From positions 203,231,481 to 203,295,480 of the forward strand of contig NC_084798.1 of the NCBI RefSeq assembly GCF_963169125.1: 64,000 nucleotides of DNA. The letters run 5' to 3'. Shown one piece after another: positions 1 to 10,519 of the stretch. The notes beneath the pieces were generated by a model, which was given only the letters and a program-made list of their open reading frames with translations, was not told the origin of the DNA and searched no databases. The DNA is from Humulus lupulus (taxonomy: Eukaryota > Streptophyta > Magnoliopsida > Rosales > Cannabaceae). The stretch's first letter is position 1. Each line of letters opens with the position of its first letter. Made by a program: the position numbers and the translations under genes.

Positions 1-197
1 ATCATATTTAGGACCAGCAATATTAATCAAACCTTATGTTATAATTAATATTCTTAAACTATAGGTTAAATTTATAAAATCCATAACTATTGCTAGAAGT
101 TTCCAACTAAGTCTCGGTTTGAACCAAAATCCACGAAATCTAAAATACTACAACTACTACTAACTAGCTAACTAAGTAAACATTCTGGAACTCTACA
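1..197 (-). repeat. Tail of a family-A (Tekay-like) LTR, cut by the window edge
   Basis: The sequence closely matches the last ~200 bp of the LTR at 28627-30033, including the terminal ACTCTACA at 190-197 (minus-strand LTR start TGTAGAGT). The rest of the LTR lies outside the window, so it cannot be told whether this is a solo LTR or the end of a full element. It appears to have inserted into the family-B LTR that continues to the right. Confidence 0.75.
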
Positions 198-1744
198 CAT
201 AACCTAATTCATGTTCATTCTCAAGGGTCGAGCCTTATCTATTCATAGTTATAATCAACATTTGGGCCAAGCCCTAATCACATATACCATGTAATGGATG
301 TAGTTTTCTTACCTTAGGTCCGAGTATAGCATAATAATAAGAACGACCCTCGAGCACGATCCCGGTTCCAAGCCCCTAACGGTAACCTAGTCACAACCAT
401 AATATAGGATATCGTCAATAATGAGCAAATAAAGGCTTCCAGATCGAGTCCTAGCCTCCGAGACCTCGAATTATACTAAATCGAGTAGTAGAATTGATCC
501 CGAGCCCTTACGTTTGAATCCCCATCATTAAAACCCTACAGTTGCCAAAGCTGCCCAGGCGGGCCAAGTCCTGCCCCTAAGGACCGCGACGCTTCCCTTA
601 GAACTAAGAGCCCCCTACCTGAGGACAAGACGTGGGTCGCGAATTGCCCCATAGGGCCGTGGCACGCCTCTGAAACAGAAGCCCGGCTTGGCCCTAGGTT
701 CCCTTGGGTCATAGCGCCCCAAGAACAGGGTCGCGACCTGACTCTACAAACCCAGAATTCTCTATTTTTTCTTCAGCCAAACTCAACCACAAACCACCCA
801 AATCAATCCTAGAACCACAATTCAATCTCTAGAACAAATTCAACATAATACTAGCAACAAAACCCACCCTAAAACTTGATTAAAAACCCATCAAAACTCA
901 CAATCCAACACTTGATCTACAAAGCTCAAGAACACCTCAAGAACACTAAGAAACCATAACAGAATTCAACTAAAACAGGGGTTAGAGTTTTACCTCAACT
1001 ATGATTTAAGTCCTCCTAGTTGTAGCTAATCCAATTCTAGAGCCAAGTCTTCAGTTTCCCAAGGTTCAGCCAAAAATCTCCTTAGTTCCTCAAGCAATTT
1101 ACTTAGAAAAATGAAAGAGAATGAAGGGGGAGAGAGAGAGAGAGCCGGTTGGGTGAGTTAATAAAAGTGTTTGAGTGTTTTGTTTTGTTTTCTTAAGCTT
1201 CAAGTAACTTAAGCTAATCTCGAGGCTCGGGGTACCAGAAATGTCCCCGAGGGCAAAATTTTCAAAATGCTCGATTCTCCCTCCTAAACTTACTAACTCC
1301 AAATATATCCTCAAATATTTATTCCCGTTACCCGATTACCTAGTAATATACTAATTACCCAAAATACCCATTGACTCGCCCCGAGTCGGGTATTGGGTCC
1401 CATTGTGACTTTCCCGCTAACTTGCTCCCTAGGATTGTCTCGTGCCAAGTAACCCAAATAAACCCACGTAATAATGTGGTCTTTCACATATATCACATAT
1501 ATGCACATATATACAATTATGCCCATAACGGGCCAAATTACAAAAATTGCTTTTCTAATAAGAAACGAGCCCACATGCATATCTAATATACCTAAACATG
1601 CATATCTAGTCATATTATAATATAACTCATATAATCACATAATTACACACAAATATATCTCACATAAACATATAATTCCATAATTTTCCCTCCTGACCCC
1701 CTAATCAAGGCCCTTAGCCTTATTAGGTAATTTGGGACGTTACA
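198..1744 (-). mobile_element. Partial family-B LTR (Ty3/gypsy)
   Basis: This stretch is homologous to the right-hand two thirds of the solo LTR at 32470-34772. Both share a GC-rich block (here 600-740), the shift to AT-rich sequence, and the end GGGACGTTACA at 1734-1744. In minus orientation the LTR starts TGTAACGTCCC, typical of plant chromovirus LTRs. No coding capacity is seen. It ends abruptly against copia gag sequence at 1745, so it inserted into the copia element and probably removed or displaced that element's 5' end. Confidence 0.75.
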
Positions 1745-2305
1745 AATCACCCTTTGTGCCAGCTATGCAATCGAGGAGGTCGTGTAGCCTCAAAATTCTA
1801 CCACTGTTTTGATATTTCATTCCAAGGTCAAAACAACTCCCACTTCAGCAATACCCAGAGCTCAAATGCTCCTTCCTCTGGCCAATAATTTTCTGGTGGA
1901 AATGGTCAGCAAGCTTACTACTCTGCATCAAATGAAACTCACTCAGACAATGCTTGTTACTTGAATAGTGGAGCCACAAACCATATCACTGGAGACCTTT
2001 CCAATCTGCATCATAAATCTGAATACAAAGGTATCAATCACTTGCACATAGGTAATTGGCAACCTCTTCTCATCACTCACTCTAGTTATGGCTTTCTTCA
2101 TAATTTCAATACCCAATCCTCTCTTGTCCTAAATAACATGCTTTGTGTACCTCAATTTGCTAAAAATATCTTGTCTATTTCCCAGCTAACCAAGGATAAC
2201 TATGTGTTTGTTGAGTTTCACCATGACTATTGCTTTGTGAAGGATCAAACTATGAAGAGGGAGCTGCTACGAGTAGTGCTCAGTGAAGGCTTGTATCAGC
2301 TTTAG
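1745..2305 (+). pseudogene. copia gag C-terminus and protease (broken)
   Basis: The first codons encode a degenerate CCHC zinc knuckle (CQLC then spaced basic residues; the histidine position reads R). An in-frame TAA follows near 1888. Protease starts around 1961 with NSGATNHIT, where the catalytic aspartate of the family's D-S-G-A motif is replaced by asparagine. The usual ..VP..AKNILSISQLTKDN.. segment before the GAG-preintegrase region follows at 2150-2200. The frame closes with TAG at 2303-2305. The fold family is clear; activity is not expected. Confidence 0.8.
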
Positions 2306-2410
2306 CCACATCAAACACCCACTTCAATCATAAGTTTTTGTCAATCTCAGTTTAACAATGTTTCAAACCGTCAAGAAAAATCAGTTCAATTTCAATCTTC
2401 TTTTCAATCG

Positions 2411-3613
2411 TTGTTTGCTAAATATGCTTTGTTTTCTAAGTTAATCCTCTGGCATATGAGGCTTGGTCATCCAAATGTCAATGTAATGAAATATATGCTA
2501 AGAAATGAAAAGTTTTCCTCAAATTATGATCTTACTTTTTGTGATGCATGTCATATAGGAAAATCAAAGCACAAACACTACAGTCCATCTCTCACAGCAG
2601 CCACAAAACCACTTGAACTAATACATTCAGATGTATGGGGTTCATCTCCAATTATCTCTAAGGATGGTTTTTGGTATTATGTACATTTTGTAGATGATTA
2701 TAGCAATTTCACTTGGATCTATCCTATAAAACTAAAATCAGAAGTGAAAGAAACTTTTCTAAACTTTCAAAAACTAGTTGAAAGAAAATTTGAAACCAAG
2801 ATTAAAACACTCCAATCTAACTGGGGTGGTGAATAACGTAACCTAGCACCCACCTTATCATCCTTAGGCATTCATTTCAGGCATTCATGTCCTCACACAC
2901 ATCCTCAAAATGGCAAGTCCAAAAGAAAACATAGGCATATCATAGAGATGAGACTCACTTTGCCCACACAAGCATCAATGCCACTCCAATATTGGTGGGA
3001 AGCTTTTAGCACCTTTGCATTCCCCATAAATCATCTCTCCACACCAACATTAAAGAACAAATCACCCATTGAAGCTTTGATCAAACTAAAACCAAATCTC
3101 AGCTTCTTAAAAGTCTTTGGGTGCATTTGTTCTCCACATCTTAGGGACTACAATCAACACATGCTAGACTTTAGGTCAACCAAGTGTGTTTTTATAGGGT
3201 GTAGTCCAAATCACAAGGGTTACAAATGCCTACATCCTTCAGGAAGAGTATATATAGTCCAAAGTGTTTCTTTTAATGAAATGAATTTCCATTTGTTACT
3301 AGTTTTCACACTTCTCTCTTTAAAAAATATGACTCTTACTCAATTGCTTCCAACATTCAATATAGCCATTGGCTTCCTTTTCTATCTCACAACTTTCATG
3401 ATAGTGAGCAAAATGTGTTTGCAGCCAATACATTACCATCACCATCACAACTCGAAGCATCTCCTCAAGCCTCTTCTTCAGGTTCAACATCCTCTACCAG
3501 TCAAGGTAAAACTCCAATCTCAGGCCCCTCTTTTTCCATTCCTGATTCACCATATTTTTCTGTTAACCATTCTTAGCCTGCAGTTGCCTCACCGTCCTCG
3601 ATATCTCTTCTAG
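2411..3613 (+). pseudogene. copia integrase (two broken pieces)
   Basis: The N-terminal HHCC zinc module is visible: WHMRLGHPN near 2451, then CDACHIGKSKHK near 2540. The first catalytic aspartate lies in HSDVWGS (about 2626). The second lies in a segment reading LQSNWGGE, so D is changed to N, and the frame then stops at 2834-2836. The second piece (2948-3613) holds the end of the catalytic core and the linker (WWEAF..., FGCICSPHLRDYN, FIGCSPNHKGYKCLHPSGRVYI), typical of copia integrase C-termini. The segment between 2837 and 2947, where the catalytic glutamate should lie, is disrupted. Confidence 0.8.
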
Positions 3614-3696
3614 CCACAAATTCACCCTCAAAATAGCCCACCGTACCCATATCCACCACCACACGTCCACAAAAATCAACAATTCCCACTCACCCA

Positions 3697-4526
3697 ATGA
3701 TAACCAGGTCCAAATTAGGCATCTTCAAGCCAAAAACTTACCTTGCCTCCCTCCTTAAACACCCCACAGCCACTGCATACACCACCACCACTCCCAAAAC
3801 TACCCAACATGCCTTAGCCACTCCTGAATGGAAGCAAGCAATGGATGAAGAGTACCATGCCTTGATGCATAATCATACTTGGGAGTTGTTTCCACGTGAA
3901 CCTCATATGAACACTGTTGATAATAAGTGGATTTTCCGAATAAAATACAATTCAGATGGCCTAGTGCAGCGCCACAAAGCTCAACTTGTGGCAAAAGGGT
4001 TCCAATAACAACCCGGAATTGACTTCTTTGAGACCTTTAGTCCCGTCATCAAGTCGTCCACCATTAGAGTTGTCCTTACTCTTGTTGTCACCTACAATTG
4101 GGATGTCCAACAAATTGACATCAATAATGCATTTTTAAATGGCACCATTGAAGAAGAAGTATTTATGGAACAACATGTTGGTTACATTGAATCTCAACAC
4201 CCTACAGATGTATGCAAGCTTCGTCGCGCTCTTTATGGTCTAAACAAGCCCCTCGAGCCTGGTTCAACAAACTCAAAAGTTCTCTCATGACCCTTGGCTT
4301 CAAAAAGTCATCATCTGACACCTCTCTCTTCTTCTACAAAAAGGGTGAGGCTCTCATGTTTGCTCTAATATATGTTGACGACATCTTGCTTATCGAAAAT
4401 AATTTGACCATTGTCCTCAACATTATTTCTCACATTCACTCTCAATTTACTCTCAAAACTCTCGGCTCTATTACTTATTTCCTTGGCTTTGAGACAACTA
4501 GGGGCCCTGTTGGAATTCACTTGTGA
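3697..4526 (+). pseudogene. copia reverse transcriptase (broken)
   Basis: RT begins with EWKQAMDEEYHAL and the KWIFRIKYNSDG segment. A TAA stop at 4006-4008 follows LVAKGFQ. Homology continues in frame through QQIDINNAFLNG near 4115. A frameshift near 4240 falls in the YGLKQAPRAW region, after which the remaining RT is read from 4212-4526. The catalytic YVDD box is intact at about 4372 (IYVDDILL). The enzyme is unmistakably copia RT, but no single reading frame encodes it. Confidence 0.85.
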
Positions 4527-5310
4527 CAAACCAAGTACACAATTGATTTGCTCAAGAAAACAAATATGTTGGAAGAAAATCCATGTCCAACACTGATGAA
4601 TCAAAGTAACAAGCTGAATCTTCAAGATAGTGAGCCCTTTGAGCACAATACACTGTATAGAAGTGTTATTGGAGCACTTCAATATCTCACTCTTAGCTGC
4701 CTCGACATAGCCTTCGCATGAACAAGTTAAGTCAATTCCTCCAATCTCTAACTCTAAATCACTGGCATGCCTGTAAACGAATTCTGAGATATCTTGTGGG
4801 TTCAATTGGTGAAGGAATTAAGTTCTATCCATTGAAAGTTTGTGTGACTCAGATTGAGCAAGCTCTTTAAATGATCGAAAATCTACATCCAGCCATTGTG
4901 TGTATTTTGGCAGCAACTTGGTCAGCTGAAGTTCAGAGAAACAAAAATCAGTCGCAAGATCTAGTACAGAGGCTGAATATCGGGCTGTTGCTCAAGCTAG
5001 CACTGAAATAATTTGGCTGAAATCACTGCTATCTGAAATTGGAATAACAAATCATGAACTAGTAGTGATTTGGTGCGACAACTTAAGAGTAAGACAACTC
5101 GCAGCCAATCTGATATTCCATTCAAGGACGAAACACATCGAAATTGACATTCACTACATATGGTACAAAGTTTTAAGCAAGGAAATAGAAGTCAGATATA
5201 TCCCTTCAGAAGAACAAATTCTAGACATACTTACTAAGCCTCTCTCTATCTCACAATTCCATATACTTAAGAACAAGCTTGCTATTATACACTCACCACA
5301 ACACAACTTG
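4527..5310 (+). pseudogene. copia RNase H and pol C-terminus (heavily broken)
   Basis: The part 4527-5064 carries the RT-RNase H connection in several frames with many stops. From 5065 a continuous frame gives the RNase H end: WCDN, then SRTKHIEIDIHYI, then a variant of the ADILTKPLS signature near 5225. This is the normal C-terminus of a copia polyprotein just before the polypurine tract. Confidence 0.75.
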
Positions 5311-5318
5311 AGGGAGCA
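5311..5318 (+). other. Polypurine tract of the copia element
   Basis: AGGGAGCA lies directly before the TGTTAGA start of the 3' LTR, the place where plus-strand DNA synthesis is primed in copia elements. Confidence 0.6.
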
Positions 5319-5660
5319 TGTTAGAATGAAAGGAATTAATACATCGTCATCATCATGTAATGACACGGATGGTGATGGTATGATAGAGCAGCAAACCATT
5401 AGCTGTCAATAACCAAATTCTATTTTGAATGATTGGCTATTCTTAATGTTTTGAATGGTTGGCTATCCTTAATTCATGGCGATCTGTACAAAAGCAAAAT
5501 TCTTTCTGTTTCATACCTGCCAATGAGCTGCTGTGATTGTGGAAGCCTTGGCACTATATATATATATGTATTGTTTCCTCTCCTTATGAAACCGTTGAGC
5601 AATTGAATATACAGTATACACACTATCAGTCCATTTTCTCTATTTTCAGTTATGAGGAAC
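5319..5660 (+). repeat. copia 3' LTR
   Basis: It starts TGTTAGAATG after the polypurine tract. A run CTATATATATATAT at 5553-5566 could be the TATA box, and pyrimidine-rich sequence follows. The right end is uncertain because the partner LTR is absent; it lies near 5640-5660. A short CAT/CATCAT run sits at 5344-5356. Confidence 0.6.
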
Positions 5661-6378
5661 AATTTAAAAAACCGAAAAAAACTAGAAAGAGTACAAAAAT
5701 AAGGCAAGCATTAAATGATGCACATGTCTCTTTTAAATTAAAAAAAAAAGGTAAGTAAATAAATTACATCCATCAGATTATAAATCAATGGGTATAAAAT
5801 TTCCCTCATGTGTATGGAAAAAATTGATGCTCTCACCTAAGCAGCACCCTATATATTTATTTATATCTTATCTTTTATATATTAAAAGTTATTAAAATTG
5901 TGTATATGACAAAAATTGTTGGTTTAACAAATATTGCAATTCCGTATCTTTTACACTAAGAGCACTCTCACCAAATGATGAAAAATAACTAAATAGGTAA
6001 AATTATACCTAAAGGTACTAAAATATGTCTCAAATAGATGCTCTATCCTTGAAATAAATTTACCAGTACTTAGCTACATTTATAACACACTATTCACTAT
6101 GTAAACATATAATATTAATTTCTCATCTTCTCTCTCTTACATTGTTCACATACGTAAAGCGCGCGCACACACACACACATATATTTCATGCTCTTCTCTC
6201 TTTATATATATATATATATGGTGTGTCGACTTTGTAGTTGTACATTTCACCCATATTGGTGCAGTCTTTTTATTAGCCACTGATGTTAAAATGGACGACT
6301 TATATTTCATGGGTACACGATTATTATTGTGTGTGTTTTGATAACTGATTATTTCCTGATGGGTCATCTTTTTATTAT
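5661..6378. other. AT-rich spacer with microsatellites
   Basis: No coding sequence is supported. It contains a (CA)n run at about 6166-6178, an alternating purine-pyrimidine GCGCGC stretch just before it, and a (TA)n run at about 6203-6219. A segment beginning AGAGCACTCTCACCAA at about 5959 resembles the ends of short plant MITEs, but no matching second end was found. Confidence 0.5.
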
Positions 6379-6894
6379 TTTTTAGAATAATCTATGATAT
6401 TTAATTTGATAAAGGAAAACTTGACCAATTATGTCTCTTAATATAGTGTATTTTTTCAACAACTTTAATAATTCTTACATATGTATGCCACCAACTATTT
6501 TTTGGTCAAAAATACCCCTCCCATTAACTCATTTCTCTCTTTCTCTCTCTCAAACTCTCTCAATCCCTCTCACTTTCTCTATCACTACAACACCACCACC
6601 ACCACCTATCCACGACAGCAGAGTAAACCACCCCCACACGCTGCCACTGCCAATGACGCATCCACCTCCCACCACCATTGAAGTTGCCACCTCCTACCAC
6701 CATTGAGCTCTTTCTTCTTCTTCTTTTTTTGTAAAATAACAATGAAAAATCCAATCCAAAACTTAAATCGAAGGAAAGATTGACATAGTACATTAATTTA
6801 TGGATTTTGAACACTTATGAACAAGATTTTTGTGGTTTTGATTGCGTTTTTTTTTTTTCAAATCTAAAACTAAAAAATTTGCATAAAAATGATG
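6379..6894. repeat. Left inverted arm of a foldback DNA element
   Basis: This arm is the reverse complement, with indels, of 17080-17578. Shared landmarks are the ACATATGTATGCCAC block (6477-6491), the CT-rich run, the CCACCACCACC repeats, and the segment from AACTTAAATCGAAGG through TTTATGGATTTTGAA. Long terminal inverted repeats around tandem arrays without a transposase fit a non-autonomous Mutator-like or foldback element. A 7 bp direct repeat ATGGGTC (6359 and 17586) just outside both arms may be the relic of a 9 bp target duplication. Confidence 0.75.
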
Positions 6895-7756
6895 CCTAAC
6901 GACGCGTTTGTAATGGTGGGTTAAAAACATGGTTTTTGTGCCGAAATGATGCTATAACGATGTGTTTGCGATGGTGGCTTAAAAATGATGCCTAACAATG
7001 CGATAATGATGTGTTTGCGATGGTGGCTTGAAAAAATGTTTTTAGGCAAAAACTATCTAACAATGCATTAACAATGTTGTAGTGATGTGTTTGCGATGGT
7101 GGCTTAAAAACACAATTTTGGGGCCCAAACGATGCCTAACGATGCATTAATGATGTGGTAGCGATGCTTTTGCGATGGTAGCTTACAACGATGTTGTAAC
7201 AATGTGTTTGCGATGGTGGCTTGAAAACATGTTTTTAGGCCAACTATCTATCAATGCATTAACCATGTTATAGCGATGCGTTTGGGTTATTTGCTTAAAA
7301 ACAATGCCTATCAATGCGATAACGATGTAGTAACGATGCATTTGCAAAGGTGGCTTGAAAACATGTTTTTAGGCCAAAACTTTGTAACGATGCATTAATG
7401 ATGTTGTAGAGATGTGTTTGTGATTGTGGCTTAAAAATATGGTTTTTGGGTCAAAATGATGCATAACGATACATTTGTGATGGTTAGGCATCGTTTTGGC
7501 CCAATAACTATGTTTTTAAGCCACCATCATAACACACATTGTTAATGTATCGTTAGATAGTTTTGGCCTAAAAACATGTTTTCCAGCCACCATTGCAAAT
7601 GCATCGTTACCGCAGTGTTAGGCATCATTTTAAGTCATCATCGCAAATGCATCGTTACTGCATCGTTTTTAAGCCACCATCACAAATTCATCATTACTTC
7701 ATTGTTAATGCATTGTTAGGCATCGTTTTGGCCCAAAAACCATATTTTTAAGCCAC
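6895..7756. repeat. Inverted tandem arrays of the foldback element (left part)
   Basis: Degenerate units contain GTTTGCGATGGTGGCTTAAAAACATG and GATGCCTAACGATGC-type segments, repeated about nine times from 6895 to about 7470. Orientation then flips: from about 7480 to 7756 the same unit is read as its complement (GTTAGGCATCGTTTTGGCC, AAGCCACCATC). The switch lies near 7474-7492. The array stops at 7756 only because the Tekay-1 element inserted there; it resumes at 17052. Confidence 0.8.
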
Positions 7757-8101
7757 TGTAATGACCCACTAATCTAGACTCTTGGACCATTATCGAACTA
7801 TACATACAAATTCTTACTAAAACATACATTTGCGAAAATACCATAATTTATTATAAACTTGTAGAAACAAAGGTTACTTTCATAAAAATAAGTAGGATAT
7901 GGGTACCCATTGTCTTTAAAACAAAAATAGCTTAAAGTAAAAAGAGTTACATAGAAAATGCGGAAAATACATCTAAAACCATAAAAACATAAACAAGACT
8001 ACATCCTCGAATCGAATAACGCTCGGCCCCCTTGACTCCATTCACCATCGATACACATCCTCTAAGCGACACGAATCTTACCGCCTCTAAAACTTATTTT
8101 C

Positions 8102-8463
8102 CTGCACATAAAACAGAAAGGAATGAGCCTAATGCCCAGTAAGGAAAATCTAACACATAGTCATACACATAAATTTCATAATAAACGTAAAGACTTATCA
8201 TAACACTTAATACATACACTTATTATAATGGCCATTATTACTTGGGGTCCCATAGACTAAACAAGCTTATGCCCATGAGATTAGTGGGGTCCTACCAGCT
8301 AAATAGGCATATGCCCACAATCTTTTTGGGGTCTTGTTAGTCAAATAGGGCATAAGCCCAAGCCTACAAACAAACACATTTATAACATATTCATAACATA
8401 TCATAACATAACACATAAGATAACATAAACCTAAACATATAGATTCTAGCCTATTTTCCTTAC
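8102..8463 (-). other. Intron-like segment inside the family-A LTR
   Basis: In sense orientation it begins CTTTG|GTAAGGAAAATAG and ends TTTTATGTGCAG|GAAAAT, good matches to plant 5' and 3' splice sites. The same pair, about 360 bp apart, occurs in every family-A LTR here that covers the region (for example 27896-28267 and 62080-62448). Use as an intron is an inference from sequence only. Confidence 0.35.
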
Positions 8464-8915
8464 CAAAGTTACCGGGATATGTGGACTGAGTTGGGACTTT
8501 TGGAACACTCCTAATAACCATAATGAACAAGAGTGAGTTGAAAGAAGAAAAGAGATGAAATGAAAAATGAATAGGAAGACTAAACCATTGAGAAATATGC
8601 TTACCACAACTTATGTGCTTAAGAACTTGGATTCCCTAACCAAAATAAGAATGAGGTTAGGGGACTGAGTAGAAGACTATGAGAAAGAAAACAACATAAT
8701 ACAGAAATGAACTAGAGTTTTGGTTACCTCAAAGACTTGTAAGATCAATCTACACAACCGAAATACTATAGAACCTCACTTCCCAAAGTGTTTGATAAGC
8801 TTATGATGTTTAAGCTTATGATTTCCCGAACCCAGGTGTTTAACTCTCACACTCTCCTAACACTTGCAGCTTCTGAACTTAGAGTAAAAGGTGAATAATG
8901 GCTGGGTACTAGGTC

Positions 8916-8928
8916 CTATTTATAGAGT
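8916..8928 (-). promoter_or_regulatory. LTR promoter TATA box (3' LTR of Tekay-1)
   Basis: The sense strand reads CTCTATAAATAGG. The same motif occurs at the same place in the other family-A LTRs (for example 16289-16301). Confidence 0.7.
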
Positions 8929-9106
8929 TTGGGAATGAAAGTATCTTGATTTTACATGATTAAAAAAAATGGCTTTTTAGGTGAAAATCATTTGAATAAT
9001 CGTTCAGCAGAGGCTGAAGACTCGTTCAAAAGATGCTGGACTGTTGAAGGAGTTTGAATGGCTGAAGGGAAAAGAATTCAAAAGTGTTTGAAAACATGCT
9101 GGTGGA

Positions 9107-9234
9107 GGCGATATATCGCCCCCTATAGGCGATATATTGGCCTGGACCACTGTTCCCGAGGCGACCGTGCATCGATTCGTGTTTTCCGTATCTACGTGCT
9201 GCGATACATCGCCCCCTATAGCTACGATATATCG
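9107..9234 (-). promoter_or_regulatory. Dyad module in LTR U3 (GGCGATATATCGCC)
   Basis: A perfect 14 bp palindrome GGCGATATATCGCC (9107-9120) is followed by CCCTATAGG and a second dyad (9128-9139). After ~60 bp come two more (GCGATACATCGCC at 9201-9213 and CGATATATCG at 9225-9234). It lies about 180-320 bp upstream of the LTR TATA box. Homologous modules sit in the LTRs at 16480-16607, 27131-27262, 29455-29590 and 37427-37561. Confidence 0.6.
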
Positions 9235-9673
9235 GCATACGCTGAATATTTAAACACGAAATTACACAATTTTAGCTAAGTTTGAATGGGGTAAACAACC
9301 TTGACTAAGCCCTCAACGTATTCAAAGCTGCTGACTGACCCTATAACATTCAAACTTTACTCCATATTAAATTTAATCCTCAAAAATACTTAATCCTTAA
9401 TCACCATTCATAACATGTGCTTAAAATCCTATTGGTTGATATCTAAACCTTATATTATAATAAATATAATCCTTAATATCAGTCACATTAATCAAACCTT
9501 AGGTTAACTTAATATTCTTAAACTATAGATTAAACTTAGAAAATCTATAAGTACTACTATGAGTGTCCAAATAATTCCCGGTCTGAACCAAAAATCCACA
9601 GTAACAATGATAATACTATACATACTATCATAATACTATCTATCTTAGCTAAGTAAAGTTCTTGGACTCTACA

Positions 9674-9686
9674 ATTCTCCCCTACT
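9674..9686 (-). other. Polypurine tract of Tekay-1
   Basis: The sense strand reads AGTAGGGGAGAAT directly before the TG of the 3' LTR, as expected for a plus-strand primer. Confidence 0.75.
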
Positions 9687-9709
9687 AAAAAGAATTTCGT
9701 CCTCGAAAT

Positions 9710-10516
9710 TTACTTATCAAATAACTCCGGATACCGGCCTTGCATGTCCTCCTCCAACTCCCACGTTGCCTCGCGTTCAGAACTATTGCTCCATAGGACT
9801 TTGACTATAGGAAGGCTCTTAGACCGTAACTACTTCATCCCTCTATCTAGGATGTTAACCGGTCGTTCCTCGTAACTTAAGTCTTTCTGGAGAGCTATTG
9901 TATCGTACTTGAGGACGTGAGATGGGTCTTACACATATTTGCGTAGCATCGAGATGTGGAAGACGTTGTGACTATCGGCTAGCGCTGGCGGTAGGGCTAG
10001 TCTACACGCAACTGTTCCCACTTTGTCCAATATCTAAAAGGACCTATGAATCGGGGACTAAGCTTGCCTTTCTTCCCGAACCGCTTGAAACCTTTCATAG
10101 GAGATATCTTTAGGAAGACTTGATCTCCAACTTGGAACTCCACATCGCGTCGCTTGGTATCCGCATAGCTTTTCTGACGGCTTTGAGCAGCCAGCATACG
10201 CTGTCTAATAAGCGTTACTGCTTCTTGAGCTTGTCTAACAGCTTCGGGCCTTAGAAGCTGCCTTTCTCCTACCTCGTCCTAGTGCAACGGTGATCGGTAC
10301 CTTCGTCCATATAGCAACTCATAAGGTGCCATTCCGATCGTTGACTGGTAGCAGTTGTTTGTACGAGAACTCGATCAGTGGTAAGTACTTGTTCCACGAT
10401 CCTCCGAAATCAAGTATACACGCGCGTAGCATATCCTCTAAAATCTGAATCGTACGCTCAGACTGCCCATCTGTCTGAGGATGGAAAGCTGTACTAAGGC
10501 TTAACTTAGTACCCAT
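9710..10516 (-). pseudogene. Integrase C-terminus and chromodomain of Tekay-1 (broken)
   Basis: The end of the integrase core lies at 10319-10516: FHPQTDGQSERTIQ carries the catalytic glutamate. Frameshifts near 10330-10360, a stop near 10278 and a further frameshift near 10030 follow. The GPY-type module (FQVGDQVFLKISPMKG, LSPRFIGPF) is at 9997-10197. The last part encodes EREATWELEEDM and RYPELF near 9720-9790, the end of a chromodomain as in Tekay chromoviruses, and closes with TAA at 9710-9712. Such chromodomains are thought to target integration to marked chromatin. Confidence 0.85.
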
Positions 10517-10519
10517 ATC

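Larger units (their letters stand above)
1745..5660 (+). mobile_element. Decayed Ty1/copia retrotransposon (Ale-like), 5' truncated
   Basis: A plus-strand copia element runs gag C-terminus, protease, integrase, RT, RNase H, polypurine tract, 3' LTR. The domain order (integrase before RT) is diagnostic of Ty1/copia. The 5' LTR and most of gag are missing, replaced by the family-B LTR ending at 1744. The reading frame is broken many times (stops near 1888, 2834 and 4006; frameshift near 4240), so it is not functional. The Ale/Retrofit-like label is tentative, from the protease and integrase motifs. Confidence 0.85.
7757..9673 (-). repeat. 3' LTR of Tekay-1 (family A)
   Basis: It starts TGTAATGACCC on the plus strand and ends ACTCTACA (TG...CA). 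In sense (minus) orientation the order is: dyad module of GCGATATATCGC motifs (9107-9234), TATA box CTATAAATAGG (about 8917-8927), leader, intron-like segment (8102-8463), three ~43 bp repeats (about 8230-8365), and the LTR end. Confidence 0.95.

Noticed and set aside
6431..6814. Overlapping open stretches on both strands in the foldback arm
   Set aside because: They arise from CCACCACC/GGTGGTGG low-complexity sequence and recur inverted in the other arm; no protein family recognised.
8267..8530. 87-codon minus-strand open stretch, repeated at 15640-15903
   Set aside because: It lies entirely inside the LTR, across the intron-like segment, and is identical in both LTRs only because the LTRs are.
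9026..9279. Overlapping open stretches at 9026-9279 and 16399-16652
   Set aside because: They are readings of the dyad module in the LTR on both strands, not genes.
7757..9673. CRISPR-like array because of spaced palindromic repeats
   Set aside because: Repeats are few, differ in spacing and lie in plant LTRs with clear retrotransposon context.
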